From the NCBI GenBank assembly GCA_903842445.1, contig CAIMLT010000077.1:1-44287 (forward strand): 44,287 nt of DNA. Direction: 5' to 3'. A program made the position numbers and the translations under genes. The notes below the pieces were generated by a model, which did no database searches, was not told the origin of the DNA, and saw nothing but the letters and a program-made list of their open reading frames with translations. Origin of the DNA: an uncultured bacterium (lineage in GTDB: Bacteria > Patescibacteriota > Minisyncoccia > Moranbacterales > UBA2206). Shown piece after piece: positions 1-9,068 of this stretch (the stretch's first letter is position 1; each line of letters starts with the position of its first letter).

Positions 1-1
1 A

Positions 2-55
2 ATAGTGGGCGCAGAAGTTGAGGTGAAAGCTGGCAATTATTTTTTTAGGAAATAA
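2..55 (+). CDS. 3' end of an upstream CDS (partial), ...IVGAEVEVKAGNYFFRK*
   Basis: Open frame from the window edge to TAA at 53-55; only 17 residues visible. Confidence 0.35.
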   Translation: MVGAEVEVKAGNYFFRK

Positions 56-61
56 ATTTAG

Positions 62-91
62 CAATAACAATAACAATAACAATAACAATAA
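62..91. repeat. Hexanucleotide tandem repeat (CAATAA)x5 directly upstream of the ATG at 94
   Basis: Read directly: caataacaataacaataacaataacaataa. Confidence 0.95.
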
Positions 92-93
92 AA

Positions 94-681
94 ATGAAAA
101 CAAAAAAACAAGCTGTAAAACAAAAAATAATCGCTACCACAGTGGTCCTTTTCATGTTGTTCATGATGTTTGGTTCACTGAAATTGCCAGGAGCTTTGGC
201 AACAACGACAACCACCAATCTGATTCAAAATATGGTTTCCGGATCATTTGGTCACTCAGCGATGACTAACGTAGTCTTTTCCGACATCACAGTTGGAACG
301 GCGGTCAATTCATTGGGCAATATGGTTCAGACAAACATGTGGGACTTGCGCGGTTCCGGAGTGGGCTGGAGCGTGTCCGGTCAATTGAATAATCTTTATG
401 TTACTAACGCTGCCGGGGGAATAAATTGGGTAAATAATTCAGAAATTGCTTGGGATCCAGCAGCGGGGACGATTATTGCTGTTTCTGGTGTTACAACTTC
501 AATGACCAAAGGTGCGGCTCAATTTTTTGGTGCTGCCGCCAGAGCGCTGGTTACCGCTCCGGCTGGATTTGGAATGGGAAACTATCGAATTAATAACGTG
601 ATGTTTAACATCGTTTATAACGGAAGAACTGATCAAGTTGTTGCTCCTTATGTGGCTATTTTAATATTAACTTCAGCTTAA
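94..681 (+). CDS. Secreted surface protein, WxL-domain-like (copy 1)
   Basis: N-terminal signal-peptide-like segment (ATTVVLFMLFMMFGSL...PGALA); DLRGSGVGWSVSG resembles the G-x-GW-S/T-V motif of WxL domains. Confidence 0.7.
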   Translation: MKTKKQAVKQKIIATTVVLFMLFMMFGSLKLPGALATTTTTNLIQNMVSGSFGHSAMTNVVFSDITVGTAVNSLGNMVQTNMWDLRGSGVGWSVSGQLNNLYVTNAAGGINWVNNSEIAWDPAAGTIIAVSGVTTSMTKGAAQFFGAAARALVTAPAGFGMGNYRINNVMFNIVYNGRTDQVVAPYVAILILTSA

Positions 682-728
682 ATAATAAAAAAAATTAGCT
701 AATCTAGGAATTTAGTTTTTAAAATTTG

Positions 729-1316
729 ATGAAAACAAAAAAACAAGCTGTAAAACAAAAAATAATCGCTACCACAGTAGTCCTTTTCATGTTGTTCATG
801 ATGTTTGGTTCACTGAACTTGCCAGGAGCTTTGGCAACAACGACAACCACCAATCTGATTCAAAACTTTATTGCCGGATCATTCGGCCACTCGGCGATGA
901 CTAACGTGGTTTTCCCTGACATAACAGTTGGAACGGCGGTCAATTCATTGGGCAATATGGTTCAGACAAACATGTGGGACTTGCGCGGTTCCGGAGTGGG
1001 CTGGAGCGTGTCCGGTCAATTGAATAACCTATACGTTACCAATGGTGCTACGGGAATTAACTGGATAAATAATTCAGAAATTGCTTGGGATCCAACATCT
1101 GGATCACTTATGGCCACTTCCGGTGTTACAACTTCAATGACCAAAGGTGCGGCTCAATTTTTTGGTGCTGCCGCCAGAGCGCTGGTTACCGCTCCGGCTG
1201 GATCTGGAATGGGAAACTATCGAATTAATAACGTGGTGTTTAATATTGTCTATAATGGAAGAGTAGATCAAAAAGTTGCTCCTTATGTGGCTATTTTAAT
1301 ATTAACTTCAGCTTAA
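729..1316 (+). CDS. Secreted surface protein, WxL-domain-like (copy 2, paralog of copy 1)
   Basis: Near-identical to 94..681; ATG at 729 preferred over the TTG at 726. Confidence 0.7.
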   Translation: MKTKKQAVKQKIIATTVVLFMLFMMFGSLNLPGALATTTTTNLIQNFIAGSFGHSAMTNVVFPDITVGTAVNSLGNMVQTNMWDLRGSGVGWSVSGQLNNLYVTNGATGINWINNSEIAWDPTSGSLMATSGVTTSMTKGAAQFFGAAARALVTAPAGSGMGNYRINNVVFNIVYNGRVDQKVAPYVAILILTSA

Positions 1317-1338
1317 ATTGATTTAGATTTTTAAAGTT

Positions 1339-1380
1339 AAAGCTTTCTATCGCAGTTTACACTAGAAAGCTTTTTGTTTT
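1339..1380 (+). terminator. Rho-independent terminator
   Basis: Perfect 11-bp stem AAAGCTTTCTA / TAGAAAGCTTT (1339-1349 / 1363-1373) followed by TTGTTTT. Confidence 0.85.
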
Positions 1381-1434
1381 GCTTTAAAAAGGTATCTTTG
1401 TTATTATTAAATTATTGTTTCATGATCTAAAAAA

Positions 1435-2142
1435 ATGAAAATAGCAGTAATAATTCCAACTTATAACGAACAGAAAAATATTGAAAAAATAATCAAGGCC
1501 GTTTTGGGTTTGAAAATTTCTGGATTAGAAATTATTATTGTCGATGACAATTCTCCAGATGGGACAGCAAAATTGGTGGAAACACTAAAAGAAAAAAATT
1601 CAATCGTGCACCTTATTTGGCGTCCGAAAAAAATGGGTTTAGGAACGGCATATATTGCTGGTTTCAAATATGCTTTAAAAAATGGGGCGGAATATATAAT
1701 GGAAATGGACGCGGATTTTTCTCACAACCCTCAAATGATCCCAGTCTTTTTGGAAAAAATCAAAAATAAGCAAGTTGTTATTGGCTCACGTTACAAAAAT
1801 GGTATTAGTATCGTGAATTGGCCATTGCACCGCTTAATACTTAGTCTGCTGGCTGGAAAATATGTCCGGTTAGTTACCGGGCTGAAGCTGTCTGATCCAA
1901 CCAGTGGTTTTAAGTGTTATACAAAAGAAGTGTTAGAAGCAATAAATTTGGATAAAGTAAAATCCAATGGATATTCTTTTCAAATTGAAATGAAATATCG
2001 TGCCTCAAAAAAAGGTTTTTCTATTGGAGAAATTCCAATTATTTTTATTGATCGTCATTCTGGCGTATCCAAGATTTCGAAAGCGATTATTCTTGAAGCT
2101 CTTATTATCGTTTGGAAGTTGCGCCTAGGACGAATAAAATGA
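1435..2142 (+). CDS. Polyprenol-phosphate mannosyltransferase-like GT2 (DPM1-like)
   Basis: IPTYNEQKNIEKII, IIVDDNSPDGT, MDADFSHNP, GSRY, DPTSGFKCY motifs. Confidence 0.9.
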   Translation: MKIAVIIPTYNEQKNIEKIIKAVLGLKISGLEIIIVDDNSPDGTAKLVETLKEKNSIVHLIWRPKKMGLGTAYIAGFKYALKNGAEYIMEMDADFSHNPQMIPVFLEKIKNKQVVIGSRYKNGISIVNWPLHRLILSLLAGKYVRLVTGLKLSDPTSGFKCYTKEVLEAINLDKVKSNGYSFQIEMKYRASKKGFSIGEIPIIFIDRHSGVSKISKAIILEALIIVWKLRLGRIK

Positions 2143-2146
2143 AATG

Positions 2147-3562
2147 TTAGACATCATAAGGATCAATATGTATTGCATAGTTTATGATATCGAATATGGT
2201 CATGCGATGAATGCGACTCATGTAGAAGCCATACATCGCTTGACCGGCTAGGTTGAAAAGAAAATTGGGCGGAAGTTTTATTAGTTTTTTGATTAAGGGA
2301 ATAGTCCAGGGCATCTTTACGCCAATGAAAAATAATTTTTGCAGGTTGAAGAACTGTTCTTTGTCGGGCAGTTGAATCGGTGAATAACGATAGATCCCGC
2401 CTTTAACGTCTTTGATGCTAAAGTCTTTTGCTAGAAAACCATTTTTTTTGGCATATTCGGTGATGTCATAATCAGGAAAAGGTTGAAGCAGGGAACAGGC
2501 AGTGAAGTCACTTTTTATTTTAGCATTCAACTCCATCGTGCCAAGAGCTTTCTCAATTGTCTCTTCAGGCAGACAAAGAATATTGTAAGTCTTGAGGAGA
2601 AGTTTGTATTTTTTGGCAATACCAGCCGCTTGTATTATTTGTTCATTAGAAATAAACTTGCCCAAAACTTTGCGTCTAATTTCTTCATCACCCGACTCAA
2701 TCCCCATTGAAATTCCATAGCAACAATTATCTTTAAGAAGTTTAACGATTTTTTCCGTGAGAAGATTGGCTGTAACATTACACATAAAAGGCAGGCCAAT
2801 CTTTTCTTTATAAAGTGGCAAGAACTCTTGTAGCCATTTGATGTCGGTAATGAAAACATCATCAGTAAAAGAAACTGTTTTGAGTCCATATTTGTTTTTC
2901 ACGTCAACAATTTCCGCTATGACGCCAGCAGGGCTGCGTCGTCGTAAAAAATTTCCTTGGTTTTTATAGATTTTTCGCAGAATATTATTAGCACAAAAAG
3001 TGCATTGAAACGGACAGCCACGACCGGAAAGGAATTGCTTGACGGAAACTCGGCGCAAAAAGTTGTATTTATAATAAATTGCTCGGTCTGGCAATGGTAG
3101 CTTATCAAGGTTGGCCGGCAGGCAGTCCATTTCATTTTTGATTATTTGGCCATCTTTTTTAAGCCAAAGATTCTTGATTTTTTCGATGCCTTTTCCTGCT
3201 TGCAAATTTTGCATCAGCTCCAAAATAGCATACTCGGCTTCTCCGCGAGCAATAATGTCAACGCCAGGGTCGTTGATAATATCGGGATAATATGTTGGAT
3301 GCGGTCCGCCTAAAACGACCAAAACTTTTGGCCATTTCTTTTTGATGGCGCGTCCAAGGCGCAGTGTCCAATCGTGTTGTCCAGTGAAACAAGAAATTCC
3401 AACTATATCAGGATCAAACTTTCTTATTGATTTGATGAGTTGTTTTTTTTCTTCTGTGGCCAAAAGCAAATCAACCTCAAAACCATTTTCTTTGAGAAGT
3501 GCCGAGATTATCATCGGTCCAGCTGCCGGAAAGGAATTTTTTTGGATGAAGAGAAATTTCAT
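2147..3562 (-). CDS. B12-binding-domain radical SAM protein
   Basis: N-terminal Rossmann-like domain with GGPHPTYYPDI; SGRGCPFQCTFC gives CxxxCxxC. Confidence 0.9.
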   Translation of the reverse strand: MKFLFIQKNSFPAAGPMIISALLKENGFEVDLLLATEEKKQLIKSIRKFDPDIVGISCFTGQHDWTLRLGRAIKKKWPKVLVVLGGPHPTYYPDIINDPGVDIIARGEAEYAILELMQNLQAGKGIEKIKNLWLKKDGQIIKNEMDCLPANLDKLPLPDRAIYYKYNFLRRVSVKQFLSGRGCPFQCTFCANNILRKIYKNQGNFLRRRSPAGVIAEIVDVKNKYGLKTVSFTDDVFITDIKWLQEFLPLYKEKIGLPFMCNVTANLLTEKIVKLLKDNCCYGISMGIESGDEEIRRKVLGKFISNEQIIQAAGIAKKYKLLLKTYNILCLPEETIEKALGTMELNAKIKSDFTACSLLQPFPDYDITEYAKKNGFLAKDFSIKDVKGGIYRYSPIQLPDKEQFFNLQKLFFIGVKMPWTIPLIKKLIKLPPNFLFNLAGQAMYGFYMSRIHRMTIFDIINYAIHIDPYDV

Positions 3563-5013
3563 TTGGCTAGTTTTTTCTTAATTAAATTTCCCAGATAAAT
3601 ATCAAGCGGAAAAGCATAGAAATCATGTTGGAAGCGAAAGCGTGCCAAGGGTCGATAGAGCTTGGCGCCGAGCTTTATAATCCAGGAACCAGCAATTCCT
3701 TCAGGCTTATTATCAACAAAAAACGAGGCAAATTGAACGGCTTCAACGCGTTTTCGCATATTGCCTTTGAGCCAAGGAATATTGATTTGATCGACACCGT
3801 AAGTTGACCATTCGAGTAGTTTTTTGGGAGCTTGGTATCCAAGCTTTATGGCTTCATCAAAAAGATCTGTGCCAGGATAGGGCGTGAAACAACCGATGCC
3901 AGAAATTTTGGTATTGGGATTTTCTCGCAAGAGTTGCATTGCAAGATGTATTGTCATTTTTTGTTCAATTTCTGTCTCTCCTGGAAAGCCTAACATGAAA
4001 TAGAACCAGGGCGAAATATTGTAGGGTTTTAGCTTTTTATTAACGGCTATAATTTGAGCGGTGGTTATTTTTTTTTCTGTCATTTCTAAAATTCGATTGG
4101 AACCAGATTCCGCTCCGATGTTAATTTGTTGACAGTTGCTTTTTTCGAGTAGTCTCAAATAGTCATCGTCCATTGCTAAAATTGAGTCGGCTCTAGCTCC
4201 TTGAATTTCCCATTTCATGTCGAGTTCAATGAGACCCTCAATTATTTTTCTGGCTCTTTCAAGATCAATAAAAAATTCATCATCAACAAACCAGACACCC
4301 TTGATGTCAAATTTTTTTTTAAGATTTTTTATTCTGGATAGAATCAAATCTGCATCGTAAGCTCGCCAACGGCGCAGATTGAAAGCCGGGTTATAGCAAA
4401 AGCGACAGTTAAACGGACAACCACGGGAAGTCTCCATGTCTAAGGTTGGAATGTTCCCTCTTTTCGGCAAGTATTTTTGTATATCTACTAAATGATAGGG
4501 AAGGTCTGGCATCTTATTTATATTAACCGCTTCACCTCGAGGATTTTTGATTATTTTTTCAGCTTGTTTGAAAAATATTCCACCAACTTGTTCGAGGGAA
4601 GTTTTATTTTTAAGCGCTCGAGCTAGCTCTAGAACGGTTATTTCACCGTCTCCATAAACAATAATGTCGATGTATTTCTCCGCCAAGCTTTGTTCAGGCA
4701 GAACGCTGGCAAGCGGCCCACCCCAAACAACTGGAATTTTTGGGTTTATTTTTTTAACGAACCAAGACGCGTGGCAAGCGAATTTTATTTGCGGTCCAAG
4801 CATTGCTGTAGTGCCAAAAAAAAGGACATCTTCAGTTAATTCCTTTCTGATTTCTTTTCGCCAATCAGTAACAAGTCTTTGATCAATAATTTTAACTTCA
4901 AACTCTTTTGGGAGTAACTTGGCAACACTGAGCAATGACAGAGGTAGCCCGGGAGAACTTTTGATGTTATCGAGTAGTCCGACAATCGGCTGAAAGAGAA
5001 TAATTTTTTTCAT
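3559..5013 (-). CDS. B12-binding-domain radical SAM protein
   Basis: GGPLASVLPEQSL; TSRGCPFNCRFC; 4-nt overlap with the downstream gene. Confidence 0.9.
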   Translation of the reverse strand: MKKIILFQPIVGLLDNIKSSPGLPLSLLSVAKLLPKEFEVKIIDQRLVTDWRKEIRKELTEDVLFFGTTAMLGPQIKFACHASWFVKKINPKIPVVWGGPLASVLPEQSLAEKYIDIIVYGDGEITVLELARALKNKTSLEQVGGIFFKQAEKIIKNPRGEAVNINKMPDLPYHLVDIQKYLPKRGNIPTLDMETSRGCPFNCRFCYNPAFNLRRWRAYDADLILSRIKNLKKKFDIKGVWFVDDEFFIDLERARKIIEGLIELDMKWEIQGARADSILAMDDDYLRLLEKSNCQQINIGAESGSNRILEMTEKKITTAQIIAVNKKLKPYNISPWFYFMLGFPGETEIEQKMTIHLAMQLLRENPNTKISGIGCFTPYPGTDLFDEAIKLGYQAPKKLLEWSTYGVDQINIPWLKGNMRKRVEAVQFASFFVDNKPEGIAGSWIIKLGAKLYRPLARFRFQHDFYAFPLDIYLGNLIKKKLAK

Positions 5014-5058
5014 AATTTCGTGATTAGGTCAATGTATGTGTTATCTGCAATTCAAGAG

Positions 5059-6429
5059 TTAGTTCTTGGTTATGCCCAAATAGGATAGACCAGCTTTGAG
5101 AAATGTTCCTGGCGAGATCCATGTGGCTTTTTTGGTTAAAAGTTTCCAAATTATTCTTGGACGGAGATAAAATTTGCGATAAGCTTTTTTCCACATTTTT
5201 TCGACTAACTTTTTTTTAAGCTCGCCGACTTCAAAATAACAAAGACCCCTAGTGTAGCCGTATAAATTCCAATCGTCAATGATAAACCGACCCTCTTTTT
5301 CAATTGTTTTAAAAAGGGGTGAGCCAGGCAGGGGAACAGCAATGGTAAAATGAGCAATATCCGGATTTAGTTCGCAAGCTAGCGCAATAGTTTCTTCCAT
5401 CGTTTTTTCATTTTCTCCGTAGTTTCCGAGCATGAAGTAGCCAATTGATTCAATGCCCAATTCCTTGCAGCTTCTAATGGCTGCTCGCACTTTTTTGAGA
5501 TCCAGACTTTTTCCAATCTTGGCAATCATTTCTTGTGAGCCAGCTTCAATGCCAAATCCAGTGCGAATGAATCCAGTTTCTTGCATCAATTTGAGAAGTT
5601 CCTTGTCAACACGATCCGCTCTTATGCCTTGTGCTGTGGTCCATTGAGTTTTTATTCCTCTTTCTTTGAGTAATCGGCAAATTTCTTTTACTCGACCGTA
5701 ATCAAGATTGAAGGTGTCATCTTCTATGCCAACCAGTTGGACATCAAATTTTTCATAAAGATATTGCCAAAGATCGACGACATACTTGGCGCTATGCGCT
5801 CGCCAATTTTGACCAAAAACCCCCTTGAAGCAATAATTGCAAAGATAGGGACAACCGCGCGAGGTAATAATCGTGAGTGTGCGCATTGGTTCGGTGATCA
5901 CTGGCTGTGGTGTGGTGTAGGCGCTCATATCCTCCAAGAGATGATAAGCTGGAAAGGGTAGTGTGTCGAGGTTTTGCAGAAGAGGTCTTTTGGCTTCATG
6001 GATTACTTCACCATTTTTCAGATGAGAGATTCCCAAGACACCAGAGATATTGGGCCATTTTTCAACTATTTCAGCGAAAGTTTCTTCTCCTTCTCCGATG
6101 CAAACAATATCCGCTCCATTCCGCAAAGATTCTTCTGGCAAAGCTGAAGGATGTGGGCCACCAATAATTACCGGAATGTTTCTTCGTTTAATGATTCTAG
6201 CTAAACGCCAAGCTTCTTTTATTATTGGTGTGGTGGCGGTGATTCCAACCATATTGATTCCTTTGAGTATTTGATTGACTGATTCATTTTTTGAACAAAC
6301 ATTAAAGTCGATAACACGAACTGCATGACCTTTTTTTTCCAAATAAGCGGCAATGAATAAAATTCCCAAAGGAGGAAGTTTTGGTTGGCGGTAGCTCTTT
6401 AGCTTTGGATGGATGAGAAGGATGTTCAT
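5059..6429 (-). CDS. B12-binding-domain radical SAM protein
   Basis: GGPHPSALPEESL; TSRGCPYLCNYC; MNILLIHP start at 6429 preferred over the ORF-track TTG start at 6459. Confidence 0.9.
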   Translation of the reverse strand: MNILLIHPKLKSYRQPKLPPLGILFIAAYLEKKGHAVRVIDFNVCSKNESVNQILKGINMVGITATTPIIKEAWRLARIIKRRNIPVIIGGPHPSALPEESLRNGADIVCIGEGEETFAEIVEKWPNISGVLGISHLKNGEVIHEAKRPLLQNLDTLPFPAYHLLEDMSAYTTPQPVITEPMRTLTIITSRGCPYLCNYCFKGVFGQNWRAHSAKYVVDLWQYLYEKFDVQLVGIEDDTFNLDYGRVKEICRLLKERGIKTQWTTAQGIRADRVDKELLKLMQETGFIRTGFGIEAGSQEMIAKIGKSLDLKKVRAAIRSCKELGIESIGYFMLGNYGENEKTMEETIALACELNPDIAHFTIAVPLPGSPLFKTIEKEGRFIIDDWNLYGYTRGLCYFEVGELKKKLVEKMWKKAYRKFYLRPRIIWKLLTKKATWISPGTFLKAGLSYLGITKN

Positions 6430-6477
6430 TGTTTTTTCAGATTTTAGCAGGCTTGCCAATTAATTTGTAAAACCATT

Positions 6478-6903
6478 TTACTTTTTAGAAAAACAATACA
6501 GCATATGAGATTTTTTTGGTCCTCTCCAAAAAAATTCTAAATGAATCAGGATTGAAAAAATAATTTTTGCCAAGAAAATAGCAGCCGAACCGTAGGATTT
6601 TTTTTCACTGGCGGATAGTGGCTTGGAACCCCAAGGCGGAGAATCGACAAAGCCCTTTTCCCAGATAATGATATCTTGTTCTTTTAGTTTTGAAATCAAT
6701 TCTTTTCCAGTCAGACCTCTTTTGGAGTGGGAATAGTTGGAAACAAGATAGAGTTCTCCGGCGGGAAATGTTTTTGAGAGTTTTTTTCGCAAGTGTTCCA
6801 CGGACATAATTTCATAGATTTCTCCCAAGCCCAACACTTCCGTCTGATAGGTTTCGGTTAGACTTATTTTTTTGATTGATTTATAGGAATCCATTTCTTG
6901 CAT
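6478..6903 (-). CDS. Hypothetical protein, 141 aa
   Basis: ATG start; overlaps the 3' end of the epimerase gene by 23 nt; hydrophobic C-terminal segment AIFLAKIIFSILIHLEFFW. Confidence 0.6.
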   Translation of the reverse strand: MQEMDSYKSIKKISLTETYQTEVLGLGEIYEIMSVEHLRKKLSKTFPAGELYLVSNYSHSKRGLTGKELISKLKEQDIIIWEKGFVDSPPWGSKPLSASEKKSYGSAAIFLAKIIFSILIHLEFFWRGPKKSHMLYCFSKK

Positions 6904-7828
6904 ACCAGTCGATGGTTATTCTGATACCGTCGGCGAATTTTACTTGTGGCGTGAAATTAAATTCTGCTTGGGCTTTTTTGCCATCCAATGTCTTGGGTTT
7001 TGTCAGGATGTCAATGCGGTGATTTGTGATTAGCGGATCTTTTCGGAAAAAAAATGGTATTGGCCAAAAAAGTGTGGCCACTGATCTGGCTAGCCAAATG
7101 GGAATGTGAATTTTTGGTAACTTAACTTGCAGATTTCTGGCGATTAGTTCAGTGATTTCTTTGGTAGAAATTATTTCCGGACTGATGATTTCAAATGTTT
7201 GACCGTTTTGGGAAATAGTTGCGACTTTCAAAAAGGCGGTAATCAGATCACTGATATAGATGATGGGCATAATTTTTTCTCCTGAGCCCAGAAGAAAAAA
7301 CTTTTTTCGTTGGATCATCTGGCACAACTTAAGGAACATTGCGTTGATGTCTCCGGGGCCATAAACAATTGCCGGACGGAGAATAATTGTTTCAAAAGAT
7401 GTTTCTTTTAGCACCAGTTTTTCCGACTCGAGTTTGCTTTTGCCGTAGAGGTCATCTTGGAAATTATCGTCAGATATAGCGTTAATGCTACTGCAAAAGA
7501 TGAATTTTTTGATCCTTTGTCTGGATATTTCGAGCAGTTTTTGTGTGCCTAAGATGTTAATCTTTTGATAATCAGTTTCTTTTATGCCCAATTTTTGACC
7601 GGGAATGGCTCCTAGATGATAGACAATATCGATGTTTCTGTCAAAGACAGTCCGATAGGACTGTGGATTTTCCAGACAGCCTTCAATAGGAATAACTTTG
7701 GCATTGTCTAGTTTTTCAATTTTAATTTTATCTCTCGTGAGGACATAGACAAAATGCTCTTCTCTAATAAGGGCGCGAACTAAGTGTCTGCCGATGAATC
7801 CGGTGCCTCCAGTGACAAAAATGTTCAT
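6881..7828 (-). CDS. NAD-dependent epimerase/dehydratase (SDR)
   Basis: TGGTGFIGRHL Rossmann motif; YxxxK-like YGKSK; LRPAIVYGPGD. Confidence 0.9.
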   Translation of the reverse strand: MNIFVTGGTGFIGRHLVRALIREEHFVYVLTRDKIKIEKLDNAKVIPIEGCLENPQSYRTVFDRNIDIVYHLGAIPGQKLGIKETDYQKINILGTQKLLEISRQRIKKFIFCSSINAISDDNFQDDLYGKSKLESEKLVLKETSFETIILRPAIVYGPGDINAMFLKLCQMIQRKKFFLLGSGEKIMPIIYISDLITAFLKVATISQNGQTFEIISPEIISTKEITELIARNLQVKLPKIHIPIWLARSVATLFWPIPFFFRKDPLITNHRIDILTKPKTLDGKKAQAEFNFTPQVKFADGIRITIDWYARNGFL

Positions 7829-8901
7829 TTAATTATTAGTTTATAAGCAATCTTAATTAATGTTTTTGGATCCATTAGCATACTGGTATAGCTGGCGGAA
7901 GCTAATGGACAATAACATTCCTTATTTTTAATACTTTTTCTTAAGCTTGCGGCTTTTTTGCCAAACCAAATTTTTTGAAAGTCATAATTTTCATCTCTTA
8001 AGTTTCCCATATTCTCTCCGCGTACACAGCAACTCCAAACTTCACCTTCGGCCGAGATTTGACCGGAAGCAAAGCCGGCGTAGCAGGGGATGATTTGCGT
8101 TTTTTTGTGTAAGACTTTTTTGGTTATCTCATAATAGTTGATGCGCAGAGCGCGGGTTATTTTGGAAAATCCGTGGGCTTTTTTATGTTCCATTTTTTCC
8201 AAAAGAAAATCAATTGCCTTGGCATATTCTTTTTCATCAGGAAATATCTTCAAATCTCTATTATCCAGCTCTGTTCTTTTTTCGGCAATCTCTGTGATGT
8301 AGGAATCAGGGTGCAAATTTTTTTCTACGAATTTATATATTTCCGGAAAATTTTCAAAGTTTAACTTGGAAACGACGGAATGGACGCCGATGGTAAGGCG
8401 GGGATTTTTGATTTTTTGCAAAGCGGTATAGCTTTGCATCAAATTTTTAAAACTGCCTTCCAGATTTCTGATTTTATCGTGTTTTTCTGCCAATCCATCG
8501 AGAGAAAAATTGATCACGACTTTTGAAGTCAGGCAATTTTGCAAAATCTTTTCAACAGCGGAAGGAATAATATCAACTAAAAATCCGTTTGTTGGGATGT
8601 TGATCACTTTTGGTTTTAGATAATTATAAGCAAGTCTTGCCAGTTCAGGCAAGTCTTTGTGGGCAAAAGGTTCTCCACCGCTCAAGATGAGCCAATAGAC
8701 AGGACTCCTGATACTTTTGAAAGTCTTTTTCCATTCTACTAGCGTGAATTCATCAGTTTTTTTTTGCCAAATATTGCAAGTCCGGCATCTTGATGGGCAA
8801 TGATAAGTAACATTGAGTGTGAGATTAAGTGGCAAGCGTTTCGGCCAGCCAAAAACACGGTAGGATTTATAGAGGGGAATTTTTGGGATGAGACTGATCA
8901 T
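7825..8901 (-). CDS. Radical SAM protein with SPASM-like C-terminus
   Basis: NVTYHCPSRCRTCNIW (CxxxCxxC), LSGGEPFAHKDL; C-terminal Cys-rich region CYAG...VWSCC...CYCP. Confidence 0.88.
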   Translation of the reverse strand: MISLIPKIPLYKSYRVFGWPKRLPLNLTLNVTYHCPSRCRTCNIWQKKTDEFTLVEWKKTFKSIRSPVYWLILSGGEPFAHKDLPELARLAYNYLKPKVINIPTNGFLVDIIPSAVEKILQNCLTSKVVINFSLDGLAEKHDKIRNLEGSFKNLMQSYTALQKIKNPRLTIGVHSVVSKLNFENFPEIYKFVEKNLHPDSYITEIAEKRTELDNRDLKIFPDEKEYAKAIDFLLEKMEHKKAHGFSKITRALRINYYEITKKVLHKKTQIIPCYAGFASGQISAEGEVWSCCVRGENMGNLRDENYDFQKIWFGKKAASLRKSIKNKECYCPLASASYTSMLMDPKTLIKIAYKLIIK

Positions 8902-8925
8902 ATTCTATTATTTATATATTTATAC

Positions 8926-9068
8926 GACTTACGCCTACCCCAAAATAATCTTTAAAGCGTGTGGTTAGCTAATGTTTATTTTTGCTTATGCTAGACCCTG
9001 AAATAAGGGGAGTTTCCCCGGACTAGTACTGGCTATAGAAAAGCTTGCTTTTGGGGTAGGCGTAAGTC
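8926..9068. repeat. MITE-like element or large hairpin: 20-bp perfect terminal inverted repeats
   Basis: GACTTACGCCTACCCCAAAA (8926-8945) and TTTTGGGGTAGGCGTAAGTC (9049-9068); internal GGGGA-GTT-TCCCC hairpin. Confidence 0.8.

Noticed and set aside
94-1316. CRISPR or array-type repeat
   Set aside because: Repeated unit is a full duplicated CDS, not short spaced repeats
8902-9066. Cobalamin riboswitch upstream of the radical SAM genes
   Set aside because: No B12 box (GCCACTG-type) or expected core seen on the minus strand; the structure is explained by long inverted repeats
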